Source: Bradysia coprophila
Lineage: Eukaryota; Arthropoda; Insecta; Diptera; Sciaridae
DNA: 64,000 bases
Direction of reading: 5' to 3'
Assembly: GCF_014529535.1 (NCBI RefSeq)
Contig: NW_023503295.1
Coordinates: 62,001-126,000, forward strand
The notes beneath the pieces were generated by a model. It saw only the letters and a program-made list of their open reading frames with translations, had not been told where the DNA came from and did not search any database. How positions within the stretch are numbered: the stretch's first letter is position 1; each line of letters starts with the position of its first letter. The position numbers and the translations under genes were made by a program. Shown here in pieces: positions 37,280 through 48,260 of the stretch.

Positions 37280-37287
37280 TTTTAGGA

Positions 37288-38039
37288 CCAATGCTTTTTC
37301 GAAATGACGTGGGAAATAAGTAACGAAGTCGCGATATTGCAACACTAGTTAGGAAAAAATAGTTGCGTTACAAAATTACGTCATTTGTATAGCATAATAG
37401 TATGTTGTGCTACAAGTATTGTAATGTTGGTTTTTTCAGCTCGCTCCGCTCGTAAGGAAAACTTGGGTCGTGTGCTGAAAAAATCTCATTACTACACGTG
37501 TAACACATCATGCTTTGTGCCAACCAAGAATTGAAACAGACAAATGGCCAAAAAATCATAATTTTCATTGTAAACAATCACTCTTCAAATTTGATCGATC
37601 ACATTGCTTTGCATTTTATAAAACGAATGCTGTAATAACTCATATATGTAATAACTCCATATCAACACTGCTTTGAGTGTGAAAATATCCCATCAAACTG
37701 GCGTGGAAATTTTTGACATTTCGATCTAGTTATCGACATGGAAATCCGTCGTATTTCAATTCTAAATGGCAAAAAAACTGTATTGGCTGTGCTTTGCTGT
37801 AACAAATCAGTCTATTATTTTTCTGATACTCAGCAGACCTAGGGACAGACCCTAGTGCTTTCATAACAACAAGAATTTGAATTTTTAACCTACAAAGTGG
37901 GAGTTGCATGACATTTTGAGATAATGTTCCACTAAACCTGAGTCGATTTTGGTAAACTTTTTTCCCTGAAAGTTGTTGACCAGACGCGTAGTTTAAGCCC
38001 CATATTAGGTCTGAGGCTTAAAATCTCGGTGAGATATGA
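37288..38039. other. No gene seen
   Basis: AT-rich spacer between two transposons. A block near 37955-37980 (GGTAAACTTTTTTCCCTGAAAG) recurs loosely at about 41050-41080 on the other side of the next element. Confidence 0.4.
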
Positions 38040-38262
38040 CCAAAAATCGAGGGGTAACCGACTGGCCAAAATGGTGGCAAATCAATTTCTAATTCCTTTC
38101 AATTCCGTTTAATTACCTCAATTACCGGACCAACTCGTCTAATTGCCGGATTCGCTCTATTTCCTTTCAATTCCGTTCAATTCCGTTCAATTCCTTTCAA
38201 TTTCCTTTCAATACCCTTTCAATTTCTAAAGGTACTTCCTGTCAATTCCTTTTGTGCAAATA

Positions 38263-39716
38263 GCCAAAGTACTATAAAGAGACTATTTGCACACGGTGCA
38301 AATAGACAAAGTATATAAAAGAGACTATTTGCACACTGAAGCTTTATTTTCGTTCATAAGATTATTTTTTCGTAGAATTTTGTAGAAGAAAATATAACTC
38401 CTTTTTCGTAGCACTTTGTAAAAGGGAGTATACCTCCGATACCGTAGCATTTTGTAAAAGGAAGTATCACTCCTTCGTCGTTACATTTTGTAAAATAGAG
38501 TATTCCTCCTTTTTCGTAGCACTTTGTAGAAAGGAGTATTTCTCATTTTTCGTAGCACTTTGTAAAAGGAAGTATCCCTCCTTTACCGTAGCATTCTTAA
38601 AGAAGGAAGTATCACTCCTTCGTTGTTACATTTTGTGTAAGGAAGGAGTGACAAATTGCAACGATAAAGAGATACAGTTACAGATACAGATACAGTTTTG
38701 TGACTATCTTGTTTATCCCCTTCAAGCTCATTCGACAGTCCTATTCGTTCTATTACTTATTCTATCCCATAGGCAAATAATCCATCGCAGCGGGAAAAGA
38801 AATTTGAAATTTTCGTTTGTTTACATAAAATACAATTTATAAAACCTTTTTATAAGAGTTTCTCCGTTTATAATTAATCACTCCTTCGTTGTTACATTTT
38901 GTAAAAGGGAGTATTCCTCCTTCTTGATAGCACTTTGTAAAAGGGAGTATTCCTCCTTTGCCGTAGTATTTTGTGAAAAGAAGTATCCCTACTTTACCGT
39001 AGCACTTTGTAAAAGGAAGTATCACTACTTTATCGTGACATTTTGTAGAAGGAAATATTTCTCCTTTATCGTGACGTTTTCTAAAGAAAAGTATCCCTCC
39101 TTCCTCGTTACATTTTGTAGAAGGAAGTAACACTCCTTTATCGTTACATTCTTTAGAAGGAAGTATCTTTTTTATCGTTGCATTTTGTAGAAGGATGTAT
39201 TACTCCGTAGTTACATTTTGTAGAAGGATATTTCACTTCTTCATCGTTACATTTTGTAGAAGGATGTATCACTCCTTTATCGTTAAATTTTATAGAAGGA
39301 AGTATGACTCATTTATTGTCACATTTGATTGACGGAGTCCTCAGTTTCAAATCTAATTGGATATTTGCAATAAAAATTGCAATATTTTCTGTTTTTGTAT
39401 CAAAAATTAACAAAAACTGTGTAAAATGATCGATTAAAGTAACCGGAATTGACTGTAATGAATTTGGTTTCCTTTAAATTAGTTTGACGCTATTTGTATT
39501 GTGTCCAAATAGTCTTTTCTATAACTTTGGCTATTTGCACACGGTGCAAATAGTCTTTTTATAATACTTCTGCTATTTGCACACGGTGCAAATAGAATTT
39601 ATATTATAAAAAGACTATTTGCACCGTGTGCAAATAGCCAAAGTATTATAAAAAGACTATTTGCACCGTGTGCAAATAGCCAAAGTATTATAAAGAGACT
39701 ATTTGCACCGTGTGCG
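38263..39716. repeat. Block bounded by TTTGCACACGGTGCAAA palindromes
   Basis: The palindrome with core TTTGCAC-AC/CG-GTGCAAA, extended on both sides by CTA and TAG, occurs at the left end (around 38290-38335) and five or more times at the right end (39530-39716). Copies are joined by AAAGTATTATAAAAAGA spacers. The arrangement looks like a smaller foldback element nested in the larger one. Confidence 0.7.
38370..39320. repeat. 36-37 bp minisatellite
   Basis: Units built on TCGTTACATTTTGTAGAAGG followed by AAGTATCACTCCTTTA repeat about seven times at 38370-38645 and about twelve times at 38870-39320, with a unique 225-bp stretch between. The 98-aa frame on the minus strand here is a translation of the repeat (KCYGKVGILLFTK-like units), not a gene. 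Confidence 0.85.
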
Positions 39717-40061
39717 GCGAGCCTTTTCCTTTGGAAAAAGAATCGTCAGACTATATCAAGATAAAATTTGGAACAACTATGTTGTCCTACATTAGAATCT
39801 TTAATTTTTACTCATACTTTTAGAAGAGATTTTTCAATTTCAATTTAGATTAAACCGTCCAATTGACTGCAGTTTTGTTTAAAGTGATTTCACATCGCAC
39901 ATCATTGTTTATTTTAGATAAATAGTATTTTTCGTACAAAGACAGGAAATGGCGAAAAACGTTTGTGCATCCGACAACTGAAATATGACATATTTTGCCA
40001 TGATTTTTCATTAGGAAATGTCAGTTTTTCCCGAACTATGTATCGTACAGAATTTACGTAT

Positions 40062-40152
40062 ATGTTGTGGACGGTATATTTTAGGCAATTTCGCGGATTG
40101 TAGCGCGAACGATTTGAGGGCGACAAGCGAAAGTGCCTAAAATCAAGCGTCC
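40062..40152. mobile_element. Short MITE, related sequence at 63503-63600
   Basis: TGTTGTGGACG and ATTTTAGGCA on the left are the complement of TGCCTAAAAT and CGTCCACAACA on the right. A partial relative with the same left end (TGTTGTGGACGGTA, GGCAATTTCGCG) lies at about 63508-63595. Confidence 0.65.
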
Positions 40153-40997
40153 ACAACAGATGCGTATACAACTTTTCATGCTGAGGGCCTAAGTTATGAG
40201 AAACATTCATTTCTTGACGATTTATGGTGCGGGAAAGAAATTACATGAATTTTTCCATGACTATACGATTGATTAATATGGTGAATGTGAAGTGTGTCTG
40301 TTTTCAAGTAAATTGCTGTGTTTTGTCTATTTCAGTTGTCCGATGCACAAAACGTTGTTCCTACCTCGACAGGAAATGGATTTGTTCAGCACACGTCAGC
40401 AAAAGCCAAAGCACTCAATTTTTTGTTTCGTTCAAGTGATCGACATCGTAAGATTTTAGGCTTTTGAAAAGTTGATGTCGGTGATGCCTTTTTTTGTAAA
40501 TTTGGTTTGAAACTAGAGCATTTCGCATCGGCAATGCCCCAGCCTAACATTCCCCCGATGAATATTCACTTGTTTGTTGCGGCTCAAACTCTTCCGTATC
40601 TGATTCACAAGAATCCTCTGAAGAAGAATCCTTCAGTGTGCATATTTTGAACATAAAAGGACGTTGGACCAGTTCTAAAATGGAACTGATCAACATTGTA
40701 CACTGTTATTTATTGTGCGGGAGCTTTTAAAATTAAAACAAAAAGGAAATAATGTGGTTTTGCATTCGCTGGTCCTTCTTTCCGATAATCACACTTATCA
40801 GCATTTACTCTTATTTACTTTCAATTCCTTACAATTCCACATATTTACAGTCAATTCCTATCAATTCCGATCAATTACTGCCAATTCCGATCAATTCCAG
40901 TCAATTCCGGTCAATTCCAATTATTTACCGGATACTCCGGCAATTCCTTTGAGGGTGTGTAGTCAATTACCCGAGTCGGTTACCCCTCGCCAAAAAT

Positions 40998-41623
40998 GTG
41001 TTTGTTAGTTAATTTGTGAAAATTCGAGATATTTTCGCTAAATCGATTTCGATAAACTTTTCTTTACCTGAAAGCTGTTGATTTGGGGAAAATATCTCAA
41101 ATTGTCACAAATTATGTGGACCTTTTCATATAATTTGGCGTGAAATTATACTGCTAGGAGGTAGTAGATTGGATACTGTTCACTACATCAGGTAACGATG
41201 TTTTAAAGCAAAATCACAAGTATATCCAAGCATTCCTGTCGAAAAATCAGGGATTTTTTTGAAACATTTTTCACATATTTTCTGAAATTTTCGCAAAAAT
41301 ATTTTCTGGCAAAAGTCGAAAAAATTCGTACAGTCGAGGACGTAGCAGCATCCAAGGTATTCTGGTGCATTGCCTGTCCCAATTACCGCAAAGGAATTCA
41401 CGTAAAATTAATATATTATTCACATAATGGATCATTTTCGCATGGGGCAAACTACTCCGTAATGGGCGCCTTTCTCATAGGGCAGTCAATAAAGTTGGTT
41501 TACTCTAGCAATACCTGTAAATAACGACTATTCAATACTAGTAGAGTTTTTCGCGTCCACAGTTAATTTCCCTTAATTTTAGAAATTGAATAACATTGGA
41601 AACGTTGGTTCATTCAGCTAAAA
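40998..41623. other. No gene seen
   Basis: Spacer between the transposon and the 3' end of the first Kazal gene. The 72-aa minus frame (41183-41401) is unsupported. Confidence 0.4.
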
Positions 41624-41629
41624 TTTATT
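41624..41629 (-). terminator. Polyadenylation signal AATAAA of the first small Kazal gene
   Basis: AATAAA on the minus strand lies about 110 nt downstream of the stop codon at 41738-41740, a normal spacing for an insect 3' UTR. Confidence 0.6.
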
Positions 41630-41737
41630 TAGAAAATTTTCCATCGACTAAAAGTACAATGCTAAGAAAGAACCAAAACTGCGCAAACGTTGAAGAAAAC
41701 TAATCCAATCAAATAATAGGTCGGCTGACAAATCCGC

Positions 41738-42742
41738 TTAATTCTTAATTGGTGGGTCGCTATAACAACCCTCTTCGTGCCAGTACAGGAATGCTGAAAA
41801 AAAATCCATTTACGGGAAACAATTCCGTTGCAATTAATTGAAAAATTTGTTACGATAGTCAGGGACTTCGCAATTGAACTTTTTCATCCAACAAGAGTTC
41901 GAGAAAGTGACCGGCTGTGCCTCTTTCGGTTGAGCCGGATATGCGCATACTGGCTTCCACGGCTCATCGGTACAGTCCAGACATTCACATTCTTTCTCTG
42001 AAGGAGTTGGGTCGTCCAGGACATTGCAAGTTTCATCATGGTAATATACGTATTCTGCAGAAATTTAGATTATGGGTCATTGTGTACCGGAGTGGTCGTC
42101 CATTTTAAACAAGACAAAACAAAAACTCGAGAAGCAAGTTCTGAAATCTACCACTAGGGGGCTCAGAATTGTTCACATTCCTGCTTCGAAATCTTTGTTT
42201 GGTTGTCTGGTGCTGGTACTTCATCTGCTCTTGAGAGCAAAAGCTTTTTCAAAGATCTTTATCTCACGCTAGCAAATGAAGTAAAGCCCAATGCAGCACT
42301 AACTACGAAAGACAAACACAAAACAAAATTGAAAATTTACCATTTTTCGGATTATTGCAATTGAATTCATTCAATTCGCAAAAGTTGGCGAACGTTTGCG
42401 GAAGTCCATCCGCTCCCGGTTCTGGTATAGCGCAAATTGGCGACTCATCATAGTCGCAACAGTCATCATTATATGTACACTTTCCACCACTCACACGAAC
42501 GAATTCTGGAAAAGAAAATCGAATGAATTTCCAAAATCAATTTTATGGTTCGATTCACAGCTACTTTCATCTCCGTCAAAGTTTTCGTTGAAACGATTTA
42601 GTGCAAACTCTGAGTAAAATGTTAACTTCTTCGATGGATCCTTTATTTCCCCAGCACAGAATGGATCACATGGTCCATCTCGACATGCTTGTGTCGAGTG
42701 CACAATCAGTGCGGTAAATAGAATATTAAGCAAGGCCTTCAT
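41738..42742 (-). CDS. Secreted three-module Kazal-type protease inhibitor (four exons, 199 aa)
   Basis: Proposed exons on the minus strand are 42742-42565, 42505-42341, 42054-41854 and 41793-41738. All introns are GT-AG and phase 1, and the total is 600 nt including the stop. Residues 1-19 (MKALLNILFTALIVHSTQA) form a signal peptide. Exon 1 then encodes a degenerate Kazal-like module in which the fourth and fifth cysteines are replaced (TFYSEFALNRFN where functional modules read TFxNxCxLxxYNC). Exons 2 and 3 encode two better modules (SPICAIPEPG, FANFCELNEFNC; KPVCAYPAQP, FSNSCWMKKFNC). Exon 4 (FLYWHEEGC) supplies the sixth cysteine of the last module. Kazal domains inhibit serine proteases by presenting a loop with P1 two residues after Cys2; here P1 would be Tyr and Asp. 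A conserved TATA box lies upstream, and a broken duplicate lies 3 kb to the right. The target protease is unknown. Confidence 0.85.
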
Positions 42743-42810
42743 TATCAACACTATGAGTTGTATCACTTTGAGTAAAATGCTCACTGTAATTATTCGTAAG
42801 CCAAACGGAC

Positions 42811-42820
42811 CTATTTATAC
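42811..42820 (-). promoter_or_regulatory. TATA box of the first small Kazal gene
   Basis: GTATAAATAG on the minus strand, about 70 nt upstream of the start codon. The same GTATAAATAGG-CCG block occurs at the same place before the duplicate gene at 46.7 kb. Further upstream both share TGTGTCACGA and ATTTGTAAT...CTCACG...ATTTGCA, so the duplication included the promoter. Confidence 0.7.
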
Positions 42821-43390
42821 GGACTTTGAGTTATAAAAAATTGATTTGCTGTGTCACGACCAAAGCATTTAATTATTCATTTGTAATAGCTCACGGATTT
42901 GCAATCAGGAAAAGATAATTCATGATTTTAGCTATAAAATTTGTACATGAAATGCTATCGAAATGGTTGGAATTATTTCAATTTTTAATCGCTTAATGCA
43001 CAAGCCCAGCTCGATAGAAATGAGTTCAAGACATTTAAAAAAGAAACAATCCGAGTGGAGGAATTTTAGAGAACGTAATAGATCATCGTCAAGATACGGT
43101 GCTTTCAGACGTAATCTCCCTTAAGTTTCGTTAAATGTTTCGTTCATTCATTCATTCATTTGAATGAGATTTTTTTAACGTGGATGGCATTTGAAAGGCC
43201 TTGAAGATGATATATACCAAAGTAAATCGCACGAGATAAAATAATGAAAGAGTTTTAGATTAAGAATGACTGGACCTCTTAAAAAAGCATATTTTTGAAT
43301 ATACTAAAGGTAATGCTTGCTCAATATGCCTGAACATAATATGGCAAGAGATACCGAAAATCCATATCATGCCCGCACGTTAGTAAGCGG
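42821..43390. other. Upstream region of the first small Kazal gene
   Basis: About 42850-42925 is conserved with the region upstream of the duplicate gene (46740-46800). A repeat matching 33.9 kb lies at about 43115-43195. No gene was seen. Confidence 0.5.
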
Positions 43391-44886
43391 GCGTGACGCA
43401 GGTCCACTACCAAAATGTTTTTTACAAAAATTTTGAGGACGGCGGAGCATATTTACAGCAACTTCTTGACTTATCCCCCTTAACTCCAACGACCCCCAAG
43501 AATATGTGGAATCTAGGAATCCATACGAGTTCAACGAGCTATCACACGTTACTGCAGCTTCAAAATTGGCCGAGATATTGAACTTCGAAGTATTGATGTT
43601 TGTATGAAAATAAGCAAAATTTCGTTTTTTCAGAAATCGCCTACATTAGTTAGTTAGTGAGTTAGTTCCTATGGAAAAGTGGATCCAGGAACTCCTAAAC
43701 GTTTCTGCAGATTTTCCTGAAATTTTGGTTATAGGTTAATAATGGCCCAAAACTAAGAATGGAATTTTCAAAAGTTGGAAAAAACCCATATCTTGGGAGC
43801 TGGAGCTCCCCAAAGTCTTCACACAAATGCCATATAAAAGCCAATTTGTATAGTGAGTTGTATATTTTGTTGCATGATATGGATGGTAATGTGATGAATG
43901 GTCTGTGTTGTTTTGGGATGTATTTCTTGTAGGGAATTGTTGGGATGATTAAGTATTAACTTCCACTAGGTCGGTTCCAAAATTTTGGGATGACAGATGA
44001 TTCATTGGGAACTACCTAACTTCCATCGGATTTTTTGATGGATTTGGGTTATTTTCGACATGAATGAGATGTGCCAAGGTTGGTTCCTAAATTTTGGGAT
44101 GACAGATGATTCCTCTGGCACATCCTAACTTCCATCGGATTTTTTGATGAATTTAGGTTATTTTCGACATGAGTAATATGTTCCAAGGTTGGTTCCTAAA
44201 TTTTGGGATGACAGATGATTCCTCTGGCACTTCCTAACTTCCATCGGATTTTTTGATGGATTTGGGTTATTTTCGACATGAGAGAGATATTCCAAAGTTG
44301 GTTCCTAAATTTTGGTATGACAGATGATTCCTCTGGTACTTCCTAGCTTCCATCGAATTTTTTGATGGATTTTGGTTATTTTCGATATTAGTGAGGTGTT
44401 CCAAAGTTTGTTCCTAAATTTTGGGATGACAGATGATTCCTCTGGCACTTTCTAACTTCCATCGGATTTTTTTATGGTTTTAGGTTATTTTCGACATGAG
44501 TGAGATGTTCCAAGGTTGGTTCCTAAATTTTGGGATGACAGATAATTCCTCTGGCACTTCCTAACTTCCATCGGATTTTTTGATGGATTTGGGTTATATT
44601 CGACATGAGCGAGATGTTTCAAAGTTGGTTCCTAAATTCACTAGTGGCAGATGTTGAGGAACGTATTGTTAGGAAAATGGTTGAAAAATGTACTGAAAAA
44701 ATTTAAACGAAAGAAAACCGAATCATCTGTTACTTGTGACGCAAATTTCTTGTTGTAAAATTTTCTTTCACAAATTTTTTGAGTCAATTTTTTGTTGATA
44801 AAACTTTTGCGTACGACTCGACGCACAATGCGTCACCCTCAGCGATATCAGTTATTTTGTAAGTAAGATAACGGACTTGCGTCACA
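43391..44886. mobile_element. GTGACGCA-ended element with internal 109-bp tandem array
   Basis: The left end GTGACGCAGGTCC and, as complement, the right end GTGACGCAAGTCC form short inverted ends. The centre holds a tandem array. The right end (about 44740-44886) recurs inverted at 54594-54740. No protein was recognised; the 61-aa frame at 44641-44826 is antisense noise. Confidence 0.55.
43965..44650 (+). repeat. 109-bp tandem repeat, about six copies
   Basis: Units contain GGTTCCTAAATTTTGGGATG, ACAGATGATTCCTCTGGCAC, CTTCCATCGGATTTTTTGATG and TTATTTTCGACATGAG. Copies start about every 109 bp from 43970 to 44626 and differ by a few substitutions. Confidence 0.9.
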
Positions 44887-45400
44887 TTTACTTTTTTAAG
44901 GGTTTGACTAAACAACAACCTTGGAAACCTCGAAATGAAATTTCCTAGACTCATGAATAGGCCCAGACGCGAAATGGATTCTAGTTATTTTTAAAATGAC
45001 ACAAGCCTAATGACGGAGTTATAGAGTAGAAAAAAACGAAGTGAATTGTGGACTAGGGGAAAATTACGTGAGTTAATACTGGGACAAGTGCTATTTTCTG
45101 TTGGTGACCAATATTAGGAAATAGTAAGAAGGAAATACATGTGGCAATAGACGCCAATGGAAGTAGGTGGAACAAGATTCCATCGGCAAATGCTTCGGCA
45201 GCACAGACAAAAATTACGAAAAAGTAAGGACAATTATTGGGAATTTTAATTCGTGGACTTCTATTGCAACAGATACCTACCCAAATGAACAATTAATTCA
45301 GTAGAATTTCCAAAATGCTCGTTACATTTCGGACAATAATTTATTTTCTCTTCAATCGAAAATACAAATTTAAGAGCCATCCAGAATGTACAATTTCTAT
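44887..45400. other. No gene seen
   Basis: Spacer before the 3' end of the duplicate Kazal gene. The 79-aa minus frame at 45053-45292 is hydrophobic but has no supporting context. Confidence 0.4.
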
Positions 45401-45406
45401 TTTATT
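45401..45406 (-). terminator. Polyadenylation signal of the duplicate Kazal locus
   Basis: AATAAA on the minus strand lies about 73 nt downstream of the stop at 45479-45481. Confidence 0.5.
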
Positions 45407-45478
45407 AAAATTAATCCATTCATATGATGTGTTGGCCAGATCGTCAACCAATGATCACTAAATTTGACGCTTTGGCAG

Positions 45479-46630
45479 TTAGTCTTCATCGCAATAACAT
45501 TTTTCTTCGTGCCAGTAGAAATGTTCTGAAAAATTCGTTTACGAAGAGGTTGCCATTGCAATTATAAGGGGGAAACAACATTACCGTCATCAGGATGTAA
45601 GCAATTGAATTTTTGGAACATACAGTAGTTCTCGAAAGTAGATGGTTGCGCTTCGACTGGATCCTTCGGGAATCCACATACTGGCTTCAATGAATCGTCA
45701 CATTCCAAACAGCTACAATCTTCCTTTGAAAGAGTTCGCTCGTCTAGGGCATTACAGCAGCCATCGTGGTAGTAAAGGTATTCTGTGGAAATAGAAATAC
45801 AATGCGAACGGATCAATGTGTATTGACTATTTTGTCCGAGTTCCACACTTCAAGCATGAGTAGTACTCTAAATCGAGTACTGAGACTTGACAGTGTATCA
45901 AACAAATTTTGACACTACAAAGTTTGCACAAATATTTGTATACAAAATTGTCTTCTATTTGACAGCTGTCACTCGTGGCACGTTTGCTTGAAGCAATATT
46001 GTTGTGAGCAAATACACTGTTCATGTGGCAACCCATATCGTGTGACTAAAATTAACTTTTTCAGTTCAGGACCGCTTCAACTCGGTCTACGCCCAATGGC
46101 ACAAACTTATAAACTTCTAGTGCTGAAAGATTGTGAAGTTCTTTTAAAAAAAGTCTTACTACTACCGGGTGCCCTAAGTTGTGCGTACAATTTAACAGCG
46201 AAATTGTGGTACATTGTGAAACTAACCATTCTTCGGATTATCGCAATTGTATTGATTTAAGTCTCAGAAGTTTCTAAAGGTTTGTGGATAGCCAGACGCT
46301 CCCGGTTCCGGAATAGCACAAATTTCCGTTTCTGTCATTTGGTAACAATCATCGGTATATTTACACTCTCCTTGACTCAAATAAATGAATTCTAAAACAG
46401 AGACAATCGAATCAATTGTATGAAACTAAATTCAGTCCAACTCATCCGTTACGTTCATCTCCTTCAAAATTTTCGTTGAATTTATCCAAATCGGATTTTC
46501 GGTAAAATGTTAACTTCTTCGATGAATCCTTTTTTTCTCCGGCGCAGAAAGCGCTGCACGTGTTATCTCTGCAAGCTTGTGTCGAGTAAACTACCATTGT
46601 AATGGATAAAATTTGCAGAAAAAACTTCAT
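45479..46630 (-). pseudogene. Duplicate small Kazal inhibitor gene with an in-frame stop
   Basis: Exons on the minus strand are 46630-46453, 46391-46227, 45782-45585 and 45525-45479. The first two have the same lengths as in the neighbour at 41.7-42.7 kb (178 and 165 nt); the third is one codon shorter; all introns are GT-AG and phase 1. The signal peptide (MKFFLQILSITMVVYSTQA) and C-terminal exon (HFYWHEEKCYCDED) are intact. In exon 2 the codon for the fourth Kazal cysteine is TGA (46264-46266), and Cys2 of the same module is also missing (DDCYQMTETEIC). Translation would stop early in the second module, so I call it a pseudogene. A sequencing error, a polymorphism or readthrough cannot be excluded. 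Confidence 0.75.
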
Positions 46631-46705
46631 TTTCTACACGACGATTTGTATCTGTTTGATTGAAAAGGTTGCAATACTAAAACTATTTTCACAAACGAAC
46701 CGGTC

Positions 46706-46715
46706 CTATTTATAC
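46706..46715 (-). promoter_or_regulatory. TATA box of the duplicate Kazal locus
   Basis: GTATAAATAG followed by GACCG, matching the promoter of the intact neighbour. Its retention suggests that transcription may persist despite the nonsense codon. Confidence 0.65.
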
Positions 46716-46959
46716 TAACGTGTAGACTGCATTGTCGTTGGCTGTGTCACGATCCTAACTTTTATTTATTTGTAATGACTCACGAATTTGCATTCAGGGT
46801 AAACAGCGCGACGACTTTTGTTGTTGATTTCGGCGATAAATAAAACTTTTTTCATGTTTTTCATTCTCACTAGCATTGATAGTTTTGATGCTATCGTTTT
46901 ACGGGATTGAATTGGCAAAATTTCTTGTGTTGATATTTAACCATGCGACTAAGATTTAG

Positions 46960-47217
46960 ATCATGTCCGGAGCGATAGCGGAGGACTTGACGCAGTCTAA
47001 CTTCCAAAAAAAGAACGAAGAAAATTGTTTGAGACGCGGCAACTAATCATGTCCGGATTGATAGCGGAGGACTTGACGCAGTCTAACTTCCAAGAAAAGA
47101 ACGAAGAAAGTTTTTTGAGACGCGGCAACTAATCATGTCCGGAGTGATAGCGGAGGACTTGACGCAGTCTAACTTCCAAGAAAAGAACGAAGAAAGTTTT
47201 TTGAGACGCGGCAACTA
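46960..47217 (+). repeat. 86-bp tandem repeat, three copies
   Basis: Three units start at 46960, 47046 and 47132 with ATCATGTCCGGA and end with GAGACGCGGCAACTA. The related insertion near 52.7 kb has only one unit. Confidence 0.9.
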
Positions 47218-47446
47218 TGTATAGGCGAGATTTCTACTTTCGCCAAAATGTCCAATATCACAACCAAATTATTTTTAAAATATTCTCCCTTGAAATACAA
47301 AGAAAATGAGCTATCACACGCCTACCAAAGTGCTCGGGAGCCGGAGGTATTGCGTTTTCCAAGTCGTCATTTTCAGTACATGTAAATACATGAAAAATGG
47401 CATTCTCCAAACAATCAACATCTTTCAACTTACTCTGTATGTTTCT

Positions 47447-47447
47447 G

Positions 47448-47481
<34 letters not shown>
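47447..47481 (+). repeat. (TCTA)n microsatellite
   Basis: About nine TCTA units. The inverted relative at 52379-52412 has a matching GATA run, so it belongs to the repeat family. Confidence 0.9.
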
Positions 47482-48260
47482 GACGGTCGATCTCGGAAAA
47501 TCCGCAGTCAATCTCCATGAAACTTTGCAGGAACCTTAGTCAGGCCATTCGAACTTAAGTTTCATTCAACCCAGGAATTAATTGTGGAATTAATTAATTA
47601 ATTTTCGGAACAATTTCTCTCATATAAAAATGTACAGCCATATTGTGTTGATAGTGTTGTGATGATAGTGTTGTTATGATTATTGTGAAGTTGGTTGTAA
47701 TTCGGTCGAAATTTCAAAATTCAAAGTTTTTGAATATTATGGTTTACATGGCTGGTAATTAGAAAAATTTGGTCACATTCAGGGTCTGTTGGGCAGCTGG
47801 AAAAATTTGGTCACTTTCAGGGTATGTTGGGCAACTGGAAAAAGTTGGTCACTTTCGGTGTATGTTGGGCAATTTTTTAATTAGAACTGTTCTACAAAGC
47901 AGTGTTGACTACACTTCTAAAACGACTGATATCCCAACAAAAATCTCTTCGAGAAAAGTGTGACGCAGTCTTTGAGGTACAATTACTAAAATGAATTTAC
48001 TAGATTTGACGCTTTCAGCTTCGTTACGCATGTGACAGATAAATTTTGGTTGTTTCCAGTCAAATTTTTTTTGGTAAAAATTATTTGGTAGATGATGAGA
48101 AAAACTAAGCCAGCTTGTTTGAACCAAAATTGGGTGTAAAATTTAATTTTTGCGTAACGAAGCTGAAAGCGTCAACTCTAGCGATATCATTCATTTTAGA
48201 AATTGTACTTCAAAGACTGCGTCACACTTTTCTCGAAGAGATTTTTGTTGGGATCAATTT

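Larger units (their letters stand above)
38048..40989. mobile_element. 2.94 kb composite transposon with perfect 16-bp TIRs and 8-bp TSD
   Basis: CGAGGGGTAACCGACT at 38048-38063 is the exact complement of 40974-40989. Both sides are flanked by CCAAAAAT (38040-38047 and 40990-40997), so the limits are firm. Inside are arrays of loose CAATTCCGTT units near each end (38090-38225, 40810-40935), a block bounded by TTTGCACACGGTGCAAA palindromes (about 38263-39716), a 36-37 bp minisatellite, and a further MITE at 40062-40152. No transposase frame was seen, so it is non-autonomous. The 8-bp duplication fits hAT-like or P-like transposition, but the superfamily is unassigned. Confidence 0.85.
46960..48260 (+). 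mobile_element. Dispersed repeat related to the insertion at 51135-52722
   Basis: It begins ATCATGTCCGGAGCGATAGC, the same start as the 1.59 kb insertion in the RTE element (other strand), and shares the TCTA microsatellite, the CGACGGTCGATCTCGG block and the GTGTGACGCAGTCTTTGAGG block. The last block appears twice in opposite orientation here (about 47926-47990 and 48198-48252). Limits at the right are approximate. Confidence 0.6.

Noticed and set aside
38837..39133. 98-aa frame with repeated KCYGKVGILLFTK motifs
   Set aside because: It reads through a 36-37 bp minisatellite; degenerate unit lengths and lack of start context argue against a protein.
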